Below are positions 41,799-50,386 of a stretch of DNA of 64,000 bases, in pieces (position 1 is the stretch's first letter; every line of letters begins with the position of its first letter). The notes under the pieces were generated by a model. The model worked only from the letters and a program-made list of their open reading frames with translations. It was not told the origin of the DNA and made no database searches. The stretch is from positions 1 through 64,000 of the forward strand of contig JAFEFL010000063.1 of the NCBI GenBank assembly GCA_018240595.1. The letters run 5' to 3'. Source of the stretch: Pseudomonadota bacterium. GTDB lineage: Bacteria; Pseudomonadota; Alphaproteobacteria; Rhizobiales; Xanthobacteraceae. Made by a program: the position numbers and the translations under genes.

Positions 41799-42268
41799 TG
41801 ACCGATCGACAGCGCAACGCCGCCGGCTCCGCCGTGAGCCTCTTGATCCTCGACGTGTTCCGGCTCAACGGCCGGCTGCTCGCCGAAGGGGACCGGCTGG
41901 TGGCCGGCCTCGGCCTGACCAGCGCGCGCTGGCAGGTGCTCGGCGCCATTGCGCTCGCACCGACGCCGCAGCCTGTCGCCTGGCTCGCGCGCAGCATGGG
42001 CCTCCACCGCCAAGGGGTGCAGCGCATCGTCAACGAGCTGGCCGAGGAAGGCTTCGTCGGCTTCGCCGACAACCCGCATCACCGGCGCGCCAAACTCGTC
42101 ACGCTGACCGCCAAAGGACGCACGGCCTGCGAAGCCGCCGACCGCCTGCAGAAGCCGTGGGTCAATGCGCTGGGCAAAGGTCTGAGCGCCAGCGACCTGG
42201 CGGCGGCGCGCCGCATGCTGACAATATTGCGCGAGCGACTGGACGGGGCGGCGCCGCCCGAGGCGTGA
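41798..42268 (+). CDS. MarR-family transcriptional regulator
   Basis: A 156-residue winged-helix regulator. The start at 41798 (MTDRQRNAAGSAVSL) follows the operator; the frame open since 41717 would cross it. The core shows VFRLNGRLLAEGDRLVAGLGLTSARWQVLGAIALAPTPQPVAWLARSMGLHRQGVQRIVNELAEEG in outline, then the wing FADNPHHRRAKLVTLTAKGR. It is divergent from the ABM gene and very likely represses it, and itself. It ends 6 bp before the convergent TetR gene. Confidence 0.92.
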   Translation: MTDRQRNAAGSAVSLLILDVFRLNGRLLAEGDRLVAGLGLTSARWQVLGAIALAPTPQPVAWLARSMGLHRQGVQRIVNELAEEGFVGFADNPHHRRAKLVTLTAKGRTACEAADRLQKPWVNALGKGLSASDLAAARRMLTILRERLDGAAPPEA

Positions 42269-42274
42269 TTGCCG

Positions 42275-42850
42275 TTACGGGATTGTCGCGCGCCGCTTCA
42301 GCCGCGCCAGCGCGCGGCTGAACACCTTCGGGTCGTTGGCGGCGCGCGCGAGCACCAGCGCGCCCTGGATGCCGGCGAGAATATCCTCGGCCAATTCCGC
42401 CGCCGCGCCGCGCGCGTGCCCTGCTCGCCGCAACGCCGCCGCCAGCGCCTCGCGCCAGCGCTCGAAATAGCCCTGCACCGCATCGGTAAATTCGTCGCGC
42501 GCCGCGCCGAGCGCGAAGACGCCGACAAGACACACGCGCCTTCCGGAGCGGAAATAAGCATCCGTTGCCTTGAACATGTGCGCGATGCCGGCCTGCGCGT
42601 CGGCGCTGTCGCGCAGCGGCGCGAACACCTCGCGCTCGAACCAGCGGTCGATCTCGGTCAGCACGTCCCTGGCCATCTGCGCCTTGCCGCCGGGGAACAG
42701 ATGATAAAGGCTGCCTTTGCCGAGCCCGGTCGCCGCGGTGATCAGCGTCAGGCTCGCGCCTTCATAGCCATGCGTGCGGAACACCTCGCCGAGCTGCGGC
42801 AGCAGCGCGGCGCGCGGTGAATCGGCCGTGGATTTTGTCGCGCGCGTCAG
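42275..42850 (-). CDS. TetR-family regulator, no ATG start found
   Basis: A TetR repressor of about 191 residues. The HTH is [40 protein letters not shown] in outline and the tail has [15 protein letters not shown]. No ATG, GTG or TTG lies at a suitable place: the best in-frame codon is CTG at 42848-42850, which overlaps the stop of the DUF1348 gene as CTGA, so it would be made by termination-reinitiation. An ATG at 43021 would require a 170-bp overlap. It lies in one operon with the DUF1348 gene. Confidence 0.82.
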   Translation of the reverse strand: MTRATKSTADSPRAALLPQLGEVFRTHGYEGASLTLITAATGLGKGSLYHLFPGGKAQMARDVLTEIDRWFEREVFAPLRDSADAQAGIAHMFKATDAYFRSGRRVCLVGVFALGAARDEFTDAVQGYFERWREALAAALRRAGHARGAAAELAEDILAGIQGALVLARAANDPKVFSRALARLKRRATIP

Positions 42851-43314
42851 AACGGCTCTCCCGTCAGGCCCGGCACGTCGGCCGGCCGCGGCTCCGGCGC
42901 GGCCCAGTGAAAACGGCGATCGCTTTCGGCGATGTCGATGTCGTTGATGCTGGCCTCGCGGCGCGCCATCAGACCCGCGGCGTCGAACTCCCACTGCTCG
43001 TTGCCGTAGGAGCGATGCCACTGACCGTTCGCGTCATGCCATTCGTACTGGAAGCGCACGGCGATGCGGTTGCCGTCGAAGGCCCACAGATCCTTGATCA
43101 GGCGATAGTCGTTTTCCTTCGCCCATTTGCGCGTGAGGAATTCGACGATCGCGGCGCGGCCGGTGAAGAATTCGCCGCGGTTACGCCAGGCCGAATTCTC
43201 CGTATAGGCGAGCGACACGCGCTGCGGATCGCGGCTGTTCCAGGCGTCCTCCGCCATGCGCACCTTCTGGCGCGCGGTCTCGAGCGTGAAGGGCGGAAAG
43301 GGCGGACGTGACAT
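42847..43314 (-). CDS. DUF1348/nuclear transport factor 2-like protein
   Basis: A 155-residue single-domain NTF2-like protein of the DUF1348 family. The conserved N-terminus is [28 protein letters not shown] and the core has [26 protein letters not shown], then [23 protein letters not shown] and [20 protein letters not shown]. The fold is that of cone-shaped ligand-binding or small hydrolase proteins, with unknown substrate. A perfect palindrome (43351-43366) lies 36 bp upstream. The TetR gene following it overlaps by 4 bp. Confidence 0.9.
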   Translation of the reverse strand: MSRPPFPPFTLETARQKVRMAEDAWNSRDPQRVSLAYTENSAWRNRGEFFTGRAAIVEFLTRKWAKENDYRLIKDLWAFDGNRIAVRFQYEWHDANGQWHRSYGNEQWEFDAAGLMARREASINDIDIAESDRRFHWAAPEPRPADVPGLTGEPF

Positions 43315-43350
43315 GGCGGCGACTCCGTTTGAAGATAAGGAGCCCTCGCC

Positions 43351-43366
43351 TGTACCGATCGGTACA
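43351..43366. promoter_or_regulatory. Perfect 16-bp palindromic operator
   Basis: TGTACCGATCGGTACA is a perfect 16-bp palindrome, of the kind TetR dimers bind, just upstream of the DUF1348/TetR operon. Its half TGTACC is also seen in TTTGTACC at 44051-44058 in front of another TetR gene. Confidence 0.7.
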
Positions 43367-43388
43367 AACTTATGTCAAGCCCCGGCCG

Positions 43389-44060
43389 TCAGCGTTCCGA
43401 GCCGCAGATGGTCTCGACGGTGACCGCCGCCAGCGCCTCGAGCTCCTTGCGCGGCACGCCGGCGCGGGCGCGTACCGCGAGCGTGTGCAACGTGCCGCAG
43501 GCGAGCTGCGCCAGACCCTGCGGATCGGCCGCGCGCGGCAGTTCGCCCTTGTCGCGCGCCTTGGCGATGATGCCGGCGAGAAACGCGTCGGTGCCGCGGA
43601 TGCTCTCGGCGAGGAAGGCGCGCACCTTGGGGTCGGCCACCGCCTGCGTCGCCGCGGTCCCGACGGTGTAACAGCCGCGCGCATCGCCATCGCGCGTGAT
43701 GTAAAGGTTGAGCGCGCCCTTGTAGAAGCGTTTGAGAAAAACGCGCAGCGGCGGATCGTCCGTGAGCAGCCCGGTCGAAGCGATGCGCGCCTCCTCGCGA
43801 TAGCGCGCCAGCGTCTTGAGATACAGCGTCTGCTTGTCGCCGAAGGCGGCATAAAGGCTCGGCCGGTTCATGCCGGTCGCGGCGGCGAGATCGTCGAGCG
43901 ACGTGCCGTCATAGCCCTTCTTCCAGAAGATCTCGGCGGCGGCGGCGAGCGCCGTTTCCGGATCGTAGGCGCGCGGCCGCCCGCGCCGGCGCGGCTCCGC
44001 CGCCGGCTCGTCCCGCGCGGCCGGCGCCTTGTCCCGGCCTTTCGCCGCTTTTTGTACCAT
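43389..44060 (-). CDS. TetR-family regulator (GST-divergent)
   Basis: A 223-residue TetR repressor. The N-terminal 35 residues are basic and Pro-rich (PRRRGRPRAYDPE, the usual TetR N-terminal arm). The HTH is AAEIFWKKGYDGTSLDDLAAATGMNRPSLYAAFGDKQTLY in outline, and the ligand domain includes GCYTVGTAATQAVADPKVRAF. The start at 44060 (MVQKAAKG) is used because it lies in an operator. It is divergent from the GST gene, and both starts are inside a structured region of inverted repeats, which predicts self and GST repression. Confidence 0.92.
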   Translation of the reverse strand: MVQKAAKGRDKAPAARDEPAAEPRRRGRPRAYDPETALAAAAEIFWKKGYDGTSLDDLAAATGMNRPSLYAAFGDKQTLYLKTLARYREEARIASTGLLTDDPPLRVFLKRFYKGALNLYITRDGDARGCYTVGTAATQAVADPKVRAFLAESIRGTDAFLAGIIAKARDKGELPRAADPQGLAQLACGTLHTLAVRARAGVPRKELEALAAVTVETICGSER

Positions 44061-44108
44061 TTCGCAAATAATCCTTGACGCCGTCAATTTAGTGCGAGAC
44101 AGTACAAA
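44051..44108. promoter_or_regulatory. Nested inverted repeats between TetR and GST genes
   Basis: Outer 16-bp arms 44051-44066 and 44093-44108 (TTTGTACCATTTCGCA, and the complement of TTTGTACTGTCTCGCA) match at 13 of 16, with the three differences all transitions. In the middle TTGACG-C-CGTCAA (44075-44087) is a perfect palindrome almost concentric with the outer arms. The left arm overlaps the TetR start codon. Confidence 0.65.
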
Positions 44109-44128
44109 TATCAAATCGGGAGACGCTC

Positions 44129-44776
44129 ATGAACGGTCCTTTGGAATTGTACTTCTCGCCGCTTGCCTGCTCGCTCGCCAGCCGCATCGCGCTCTACGAA
44201 GCGCAGGCCGATGCCCAGTTCACCGAGGTCGATCCCAAGACCAAGAAGACGACCGACGGCGCCGATTTCCTGTCGATCTATCCGCTCGGCATGGTGCCGC
44301 TGATCCGCCTCGGCGACGGCTCGATCCTGACCGAGAACGCCGCCATCCTGCAATACATCGCGGCGCGTTATCCTGACGCGCAGTTGGCCGGGCGCGACGA
44401 TCTCGACCGCGCCAGGCTGCAGCAATGGCTGTGCTTCATCGGCACCGAGCTGCACAAGGCGCTGTTCATTCCGCTGTTCGACAAGGGCCTGAACGATGAC
44501 GCCAAGCAGCGCGCGCTGGACAAGGGCAAATCGCGCCTCGCCTATCTCAACAACTATCTGACGGGCCGCGAATTCCTGCTCGACCATTTTACCGTGGCCG
44601 ACGCCTATCTCTACACCGTGCTGAACTGGAGCATGGCGACGCCGGTCGATCTCAAGCCGTGGCCGGCCATCGCCGCCTATCACGCGCGCCTGCAGAGCCG
44701 TCCGAGCGTCGCCAAAGCCTTCAAGGAAGAGCTCGCGCTCTACAAGGCGGAGCAGGCGCGCCACCAGGCCGCCTGA
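44129..44776 (+). CDS. Glutathione S-transferase
   Basis: A 215-residue GST of the beta/GstA type. The thioredoxin-like N-terminal domain (about 1-80) has LYFSPLACSLASRIALYEAQ, with a Cys/Ser-rich catalytic loop as in bacterial beta GSTs, and DGSILTENAAILQYIAARYP. The helical C-terminal domain follows (about 90-205), with LLDHFTVADAYLYTVLNWS, the usual GST N-capping box. It is divergent from a TetR gene and probably responds to an electrophile or drug. Confidence 0.94.
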   Translation: MNGPLELYFSPLACSLASRIALYEAQADAQFTEVDPKTKKTTDGADFLSIYPLGMVPLIRLGDGSILTENAAILQYIAARYPDAQLAGRDDLDRARLQQWLCFIGTELHKALFIPLFDKGLNDDAKQRALDKGKSRLAYLNNYLTGREFLLDHFTVADAYLYTVLNWSMATPVDLKPWPAIAAYHARLQSRPSVAKAFKEELALYKAEQARHQAA

Positions 44777-44802
44777 TCTCGCGCAATCCATCGCCGGCTG
44801 CG

Positions 44803-45267
44803 TCACGACGCGGCCGGCGTGCCCGCGTCCTGGTCCGCCTTCATGGCGATGCGCAGCGGCTTCGGAATCGGCTTGGCTCTGCCGCCGGAGACGAAGGCGA
44901 CCTGCACGTCGGCCTCGACCAGCAATTCGTCGCCGCGTTTCACCTGTTGATGCAAGGTGATCGAGGCGCCCTTCACTTCCTTCGGCCGCGTATAGAGATC
45001 GAGCAGGTCGTCCATCTTCGCCGGACGCTTGAAGTCGATCTTCATCTGCCGCACGACGAAGGCGAAGCCCGGGGCTTCCTTCTCGGTCTCCTCGAACAGC
45101 GCGCGATGATCGGCCCCGAGCAGGCGCAGATAATTGGTGCGGCCGCGCTCCATGAAGCGCAGATAGCTGGCGTGATAGACGACGCCGGAGAAATCCGTGT
45201 CCTCGTAATAGACGCGGATCTGCTGGTGATGCAGGCCGTCGGTGACGGTGCCGTCGATGCTACTCAT
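44803..45267 (-). CDS. ybgC: Tol-Pal-associated acyl-CoA thioesterase YbgC
   Basis: Hot-dog-fold thioesterase, 154 residues, acting on acyl-CoA or acyl-ACP of phospholipid metabolism and linked with Tol-Pal. The catalytic segment is VYYEDTDFSGVVYHASYLRFMERGR, with the Asp-x-x-Gly-x-x-(Y/H)H pattern, and the fold continues with HQQVKRGDELLVEADVQVAFV. It ends 26 bp from the convergent GST and starts 12 bp after ruvB. Its usual neighbour tolQ is about 10 kb away. Confidence 0.93.
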   Translation of the reverse strand: MSSIDGTVTDGLHHQQIRVYYEDTDFSGVVYHASYLRFMERGRTNYLRLLGADHRALFEETEKEAPGFAFVVRQMKIDFKRPAKMDDLLDLYTRPKEVKGASITLHQQVKRGDELLVEADVQVAFVSGGRAKPIPKPLRIAMKADQDAGTPAAS

Positions 45268-45279
45268 AATACAATCTCG

Positions 45280-46329
45280 TTATTCGTCATTGTCTTCGGC
45301 GCCGAACAACCCGAACTGCGACGGATCGCGCTTGGGCTCGGCGAGGCCGAGATGCTTGAACGCCGCGCCGGTGAGCAATCGCCCGCGCGGCGTGCGCTGG
45401 ATGAAGCCTTTCTGGATCAGATAAGGCTCGATGATGTCCTCGATGGCGTCGCGCGGCTCCGACAAAGCCGCGGCGATGGTCTCGATGCCGACCGGGCCGC
45501 CGCCATAATTCTCGGCGATCATCTTGAGGTAACGGCGGTCCATGGCGTCGAGGCCCGAGCCATCGACTTCGAGCGCCGACAAAGCCTTGTCGGCGATGGC
45601 GCGGTCGACCGCCTTGTCGCCATCGACATGCGCGAAGTCGCGCACGCGGCGCAGCAGGCGGCCGGCGATGCGCGGCGTGCCGCGCGCCCGCTTGGCGATC
45701 TCGTTGGCGCCGTCGCCCGTCATCGGCAGGCCGAGCACGCGAGCACCGCGCGCCACGATCTGCTCGAGCTCGGCCTCGGTATAGAAATTGAGGCGGATCG
45801 GAATGCCGAAGCGGTCGCGCAGCGGATTGGTCAGAAGGCCGGCGCGCGTCGTGGCACCGACCAAGGTGAATGGCGCCAGCTCGATCTTCACCGAGCGCGC
45901 GGCCGGGCCCTCGCCGATGATGAGGTCGAGCTGGAAGTCCTCCATCGCCGGATAGAGGATTTCCTCGACATGCGGATTGAGGCGATGGATCTCGTCGATG
46001 AACAGCACGTCGCGCGGCTCGAGATTGGTCAGCAGCGCCGCGAGATCGCCGGCCTTGGCAATGACGGGACCGGAGGTGGCGCGAAAATTGACGCCGAGCT
46101 CGCGGGCCACGATCTGCGCCAAGGTCGTCTTGCCGAGGCCGGGCGGGCCGACGAACAGCACATGGTCGAGCGCCTCGCCGCGCGCTTTGGCGGCTTCGAT
46201 GAACACCGACAGGTGGGCGCGCGCCTTCTCCTGGCCGACGAACTCGGCGAGCTTCTGCGGCCGGATCGATGAATCGAAATCGTCGTCGCGCTTGTCGGCG
46301 GAGACGAGCCGTTTGGGGGCGGTGGTCAC
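45280..46329 (-). CDS. ruvB: Holliday junction helicase motor RuvB
   Basis: AAA+ motor that drives branch migration with RuvA in recombination repair. The 349-residue protein starts after a 4-bp overlap with the deaminase gene. Motifs are Walker [19 protein letters not shown], Walker [19 protein letters not shown], sensor 1 GATTRAGLL, and the Arg-finger region [16 protein letters not shown]. The winged helix follows ([40 protein letters not shown] in outline). In most genomes ruvB follows ruvA directly; here a cytidine-deaminase-like gene lies between. Confidence 0.97.
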   Translation of the reverse strand: MTTAPKRLVSADKRDDDFDSSIRPQKLAEFVGQEKARAHLSVFIEAAKARGEALDHVLFVGPPGLGKTTLAQIVARELGVNFRATSGPVIAKAGDLAALLTNLEPRDVLFIDEIHRLNPHVEEILYPAMEDFQLDLIIGEGPAARSVKIELAPFTLVGATTRAGLLTNPLRDRFGIPIRLNFYTEAELEQIVARGARVLGLPMTGDGANEIAKRARGTPRIAGRLLRRVRDFAHVDGDKAVDRAIADKALSALEVDGSGLDAMDRRYLKMIAENYGGGPVGIETIAAALSEPRDAIEDIIEPYLIQKGFIQRTPRGRLLTGAAFKHLGLAEPKRDPSQFGLFGAEDNDE

Positions 46330-46748
46330 GACAGACCCCGTCGATACTTGTTCGGCAGCAGCTCGCCGATGGTCGTCACCTCCGGACCCTGCTTGCCGTT
46401 CGGCACGATGACGCGCGCCTTGGCGTCGTAGTCGTGAATGAGCTCACGGCAGGCGCCGCACGGCGACACCACGGCGATGTCGCCCGGCTCGCCGGGTTTC
46501 GGATGACGCACGGCGACGATGGTGTCGATGCCCTGGTCGCCCTTGTCGGTGAGCGCGGTGCCGATCGCCACCGCCTCGGCGCAGACCGCGCCGCGGCCGA
46601 CATAGGCGTCGAGATTGACGCCGACGACGACGCGGCCGTCGCGCGTGCGCACCGCCGCGCCGACCTCCTGCCAGTCGTTGCGATAGCGCGACTTGATGGC
46701 CTTGGTCGCGGCTTCGATCAGTTCTTTATCTTGGTCGGTGAGTTTCAT
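46326..46748 (-). CDS. Cytidine deaminase-like protein
   Basis: A 140-residue zinc-dependent deaminase-fold protein. Zinc and catalytic residues are seen in [11 protein letters not shown] (Cys56, Glu58) and SPCGACREL (Cys97, Cys100). It is like cytidine and blasticidin S deaminases. The N-terminus is [23 protein letters not shown]. It is placed between ruvA (12 bp upstream) and ruvB (4-bp overlap with start), so it is translationally coupled to ruvB. The usual role is pyrimidine salvage; a DNA-repair link is only suggested by position. Confidence 0.9.
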   Translation of the reverse strand: MKLTDQDKELIEAATKAIKSRYRNDWQEVGAAVRTRDGRVVVGVNLDAYVGRGAVCAEAVAIGTALTDKGDQGIDTIVAVRHPKPGEPGDIAVVSPCGACRELIHDYDAKARVIVPNGKQGPEVTTIGELLPNKYRRGLS

Positions 46749-46760
46749 CTCGACATCATA

Positions 46761-47378
46761 TCATTTGGCGAGCTCTTTGAGCCCCTGCCGGATCAGCGCC
46801 GCCGTCTCGGCGCCCTCGCCCAGCGCCCGCGACGCGGCGGCGATCGCGGTCGCCGCCTGCGGCTGGCCGTAGCCGAGATTGACCAGCGCCGACACGGCAT
46901 CCAAGACAGGTTTGGGCGCGCGCCGCTCGTCCACCGCGCCGGCCACCTGCGCCGCGCCGAAATCGACATCGGCAAAAGCCGGCACCTTGTCCTTCAGTTC
47001 CGACACGATGCGCTCGGCCACCTTGTTGCCGACGCCCGGCGTGCGCGCCACGCTCGCCTTGTCGCGCATGGCGATGGCATTGGCGAGTTCGTTGACCTTC
47101 AGCGTCGAGAGCACCGACAGCGCCACCTTGGCGCCGACGCCCTGCACGGTCTGCAACAGACGGAACCATTCGCGCTCGGCATCGGTCGTGAAACCGAAGA
47201 GCTTGATCTGGTCCTCGCGCACATAGGTTTCAATGGCCAAGGTCGCCGCCTCGCCCGGCGCCGGCAGCGCGGTCAGCGTGCGCGCCGCGCAATGCACCTG
47301 ATAGCCGACGCCATTGACGTCGAGGATGACGTAATCCTCGCCGTAAGAGTCGATGATGCCTTTGAGCTTGCCGATCAT
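46761..47378 (-). CDS. ruvA: Holliday junction DNA helicase subunit RuvA
   Basis: Tetrameric Holliday-junction binder that loads RuvB. The start at 47378 ([13 protein letters not shown]) gives 205 residues and overlaps the stop of ruvC by 4 bp. Domain I (OB-fold, about 1-62) has [14 protein letters not shown]; domain II has two helix-hairpin-helix motifs seen as [18 protein letters not shown] and [17 protein letters not shown]; domain III (about 160-205) binds RuvB ([18 protein letters not shown]). Confidence 0.96.
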   Translation of the reverse strand: MIGKLKGIIDSYGEDYVILDVNGVGYQVHCAARTLTALPAPGEAATLAIETYVREDQIKLFGFTTDAEREWFRLLQTVQGVGAKVALSVLSTLKVNELANAIAMRDKASVARTPGVGNKVAERIVSELKDKVPAFADVDFGAAQVAGAVDERRAPKPVLDAVSALVNLGYGQPQAATAIAAASRALGEGAETAALIRQGLKELAK

Positions 47379-47890
47379 CTCGCCGCCACCTTCATCTTCA
47401 TCACGATGCTGGCGCGGTGATGCGCGTGACAAATCGCAATCGCCAAAGCGTCGGCGGCGTCCTCACTCTCGGGCGCGGCCTTCGGCAGCAAGACGCCGAT
47501 CATCAGCCGGATCTGCGCCTTCTCGGCGTGACCGGCGCCGACCACCGTCTTCTTGATCAGGTTCGGCGCATATTCGGCGACCGACAGGCCGGCGCGCGCC
47601 GGCACCAGCATGGCGATGCCGCGCGCCTGGCCGAGCTTCAAGGTCGAGGCGCCGTTGGCATTGACGAAGGTCTGCTCCACCGCCGCTTCCTGCGGCGCGT
47701 AACGCTCGATCACGGCGGCCAGCCCGTCATGCAGCGCCACCAGCCGGGCGCCGAGCTCGGCGCGCTCCGAGGTTTCCACCGAACCGCAGGCGACGTGGAT
47801 CAGCCGGTTGCCGGCGCTTTCGATCAACCCCCAGCCGGTACGGCGGAGGCCGGGATCGATGCCGAGAATGCGAATCGCCTGGGTAGCCAT
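47375..47890 (-). CDS. ruvC: Crossover junction endodeoxyribonuclease RuvC
   Basis: Resolves Holliday junctions by symmetrical cuts. The 171-residue protein has the catalytic acids in [14 protein letters not shown] (Asp), [21 protein letters not shown] (Glu) and [19 protein letters not shown] (two Asp). It is the first of the ruvC-ruvA-(deaminase)-ruvB-ybgC operon, overlapping ruvA by 4 bp, and is divergent from the TauE gene. The 96-bp gap between the two holds the promoters. Confidence 0.97.
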   Translation of the reverse strand: MATQAIRILGIDPGLRRTGWGLIESAGNRLIHVACGSVETSERAELGARLVALHDGLAAVIERYAPQEAAVEQTFVNANGASTLKLGQARGIAMLVPARAGLSVAEYAPNLIKKTVVGAGHAEKAQIRLMIGVLLPKAAPESEDAADALAIAICHAHHRASIVMKMKVAAR

Positions 47891-47986
47891 GCCCCGTTGA
47901 TACTCTCCGGGACGCCCGCATGCCAGAAAGTGGGTCCACCCGGGCGCCCGCGCCTGCTAGACAGACGGACCTGCCGGGAATTCCTC

Positions 47987-48763
47987 ATGTCCGACCTGCC
48001 CCTCTGGCCGGCACTCGCCGCCGCGACTGCCGAACCGCGCTTCCTCATCGCACTCGCCATCGCCCTGCTTGCCGGACTGGTGCGCGGCTTTACCGGCTTC
48101 GGCTCGGCGCTGATCTACATGCCGCTGATGTCGGCCGTGTACGGCCCGCAGGTCGCGGCGCCGACGCTGCTGCTGTTCGACACGTTGTGCAGCCTGCCCT
48201 TCGCACTCAAGGTCTGGTCGCAGGCGACCCGGCGCGAGATCGTGCCGGTGGCCTTTGGCGGCGCGTTGTTCCTGCCGCTCGGCGTCGCCGCACTTATCTA
48301 CGTCGATGTGCTGATCCTGCGCTGGTTCATCGCCGGCCTGGTTCTGGTCGCGCTCGCGGTGCTGATCTCCGGCTGGCGCTATCACGGCCGGCCGACGCTC
48401 GCCGCCTCGTTCGGCGCCGGCGCCATGGCCGGCTTCGGCGCCGGCTCGGTGCAGATCGCGGCGCCGCCGCTGCTGGTGTTCTGGCTCGGCGGTCAGAACA
48501 GCGCCGCGACGGTGCGCGCCAACATCATGGTCTATTTCATCCTCGAAGGTTCGCTGTCGATCGCCGCCTACCTGTTCACCGGCCTGTTCGACCGGCAGGT
48601 GGTGACGCTCGCCGTTCTGCTCGGCGTGCCGTTCGCCGCGGCGATGACCGCCGGCGCCTGGTGGTTTCGCGGCACCAGCGACGTCCTCTACCGGCGACTC
48701 GCGTACATCATCATCGCGTTTTCCGGACTCGCCAGCCTGCCGCTGTTCGACACGCTGCGGTGA
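47987..48763 (+). CDS. Sulfite exporter TauE/SafE-family permease
   Basis: A 258-residue membrane protein with about eight membrane segments of the TauE/SafE/YfcA family, which exports sulfoacetate, sulfite or other organic anions. The signature is LAGLVRGFTGFGSALIYMPLMSAVYGPQVAAPTLLLFD in outline, repeated as FGAGAMAGFGAGSVQIAAPPLLVFW. The start at 47987 (MSDLPLWPALAA) was taken over the long upstream extension, which runs antisense to ruvC. Substrate unknown. It is convergent with mgtE, 12 bp apart. Confidence 0.9.
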   Translation: MSDLPLWPALAAATAEPRFLIALAIALLAGLVRGFTGFGSALIYMPLMSAVYGPQVAAPTLLLFDTLCSLPFALKVWSQATRREIVPVAFGGALFLPLGVAALIYVDVLILRWFIAGLVLVALAVLISGWRYHGRPTLAASFGAGAMAGFGAGSVQIAAPPLLVFWLGGQNSAATVRANIMVYFILEGSLSIAAYLFTGLFDRQVVTLAVLLGVPFAAAMTAGAWWFRGTSDVLYRRLAYIIIAFSGLASLPLFDTLR

Positions 48764-48775
48764 CGCCCATGATCT

Positions 48776-50149
48776 CTACAACAGCGTGCCGCGCAGGATC
48801 ACAAGCGCCACGCTGAAGTAGATGACGAGGCCGGTGACATCGACCAGCGTTGCGACGAACGGGGCCGAGGCGCTCGCCGGATCGAAGCCGAGCCGCTTCA
48901 GGATGAACGGCAGCATCGAGCCGGCCATCGAGCCGAAGGTAACGATCCCGACCAGCGCTGCGCCGACGGTGAGCGCCACCAGCGGCCAGTAGTGACCGTA
49001 ATCGTAGAAGCCGACATACTGCCACAGCGAGATGCGCGCCATGCCGATAAGCCCAAGAATGGCGCCGAGCACGATGCCGGTCGGCAGTTCGCGCACCGCG
49101 ACGCGCCACCAGTCGCGCAGGCGCAGTTCCTGACGCGCCAGCGACTGGATCAGCAGCGAGGTCGCCTGCGAGCCGGAATTGCCGCCCGAGCTCATGATCA
49201 GCGGCACGAACAAGGTCAGCACGATCGCCTTTTCCAGTTCGGATTCGAACGACTGCATGGCGCTCGCCGTGAGCATTTCGCTCAGGAACAGCGCGCACAG
49301 CCAGCCCGCGCGCTTCTTGATCATGGCGCCGAAGCCCATCTGCAGATACGGCTTGTCGATCGCCTCCATGCCGCCGAATTTCTGCACGTCCTCGCTGCCT
49401 TCCTGCAGGATGGCGTCGATGGCGTCGTCCACGGTGACGATGCCGAGCACGTGGCCGAAGTGATCGACCACCGGCACCGCCAGCAGGTCGTATTTGCGGA
49501 ACAGGCGGCCGACTTCCTCGCGGTCGGTCTGCGGCGTCACCGTGATCGGCTTGTTGTCGCGCGCCGCCGACAGGATCGGCGCCGCCGGGTCGGCCGAGAT
49601 CAGCCGACGCAGCGATACCATCTGCACGAGCCGCCGGCTCATCGGCTCGAGCACATAGATCGCGTACACGGTCTCGCGGGTACGCTCGACGTTGCGGATG
49701 TGCTCCAGCGTCTGGCCGACCGTGAAGGTTGACGGCACGCTGACGAACTCGGTCGTCATCAAACTGCCGGCGGTGTCTTCCGGATAGACCAGCAGGCGCT
49801 GGATCGCGGCGCGGCTCTCGTCGTCGAGCACCGAGAGGACGAGCGGCTTGGTGTCGTCAGGCAGCAGCCGGACGATGTCGGCGGCGCGGTCGGCCGACAT
49901 GGCGTTGAGCAGGGCCCCGGCGGTCGGCGCCGGCAGCGAGGCGATGATCTCGGGGGCGGCGACGAATTCCGGCTGGTCGAGCACCTCGACCGCGCGCTCC
50001 ACCGGCAGGGCGGCGAGCACCTGCGAGGCGCGCTCCAGCTCGAGATTGTTCAGGGTTTCGGCGTTGTCGGCGACATGCTGCTTGAGCATGGCCTGCGCCA
50101 GCGCCGCCGGGGCGAGATCGGTCTCGTGAAGAAGAGAGTTGGTTTCCAT
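48776..50149 (-). CDS. mgtE: Magnesium transporter MgtE
   Basis: Mg2+ channel of the inner membrane, 457 residues. The cytosolic N domain (about 30-135, RAVEVLDQPEFVAAPEIIASL) is followed by two CBS domains (about 140-265, VNSTEVFVS-type VPSTFTVGQTL, LLAVPVVDHFGHVLGIVTVDDAID) that sense Mg2+, the connecting helix, and five membrane helices with the selectivity segment SSGGNSGSQATSLLIQSLA. The 237 bp upstream to the yebC stop contain no reading frame and nothing I could recognise, including no clear Mg2+ riboswitch. Confidence 0.96.
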   Translation of the reverse strand: METNSLLHETDLAPAALAQAMLKQHVADNAETLNNLELERASQVLAALPVERAVEVLDQPEFVAAPEIIASLPAPTAGALLNAMSADRAADIVRLLPDDTKPLVLSVLDDESRAAIQRLLVYPEDTAGSLMTTEFVSVPSTFTVGQTLEHIRNVERTRETVYAIYVLEPMSRRLVQMVSLRRLISADPAAPILSAARDNKPITVTPQTDREEVGRLFRKYDLLAVPVVDHFGHVLGIVTVDDAIDAILQEGSEDVQKFGGMEAIDKPYLQMGFGAMIKKRAGWLCALFLSEMLTASAMQSFESELEKAIVLTLFVPLIMSSGGNSGSQATSLLIQSLARQELRLRDWWRVAVRELPTGIVLGAILGLIGMARISLWQYVGFYDYGHYWPLVALTVGAALVGIVTFGSMAGSMLPFILKRLGFDPASASAPFVATLVDVTGLVIYFSVALVILRGTLL

Positions 50150-50386
50150 AGCGCACCTTCAAGGACGGCCATCGTCGGCCGGCCGAGGTGCGTCACGCCA
50201 GGAGCGCTAGAGCCTCGAACGCCGAGTGCAGGCCGATACTAGGGCCATCGTTGGGCATGGTTGTCGGGATCTCTGCGATTGAAGACAGGTGTGCGCGGCC
50301 ACCGACGCGCGCCCTTCCATTGGACGAGCCACGAAGGAGCGTCAAGGCAAATCCGCCGTGAAAACAGAAAGCGCCGGGCGCGAGCC

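Noticed and set aside
50150..50386. Mg2+ riboswitch upstream of mgtE
   Set aside because: Looked for an M-box-like structure; none of its conserved elements could be recognised.
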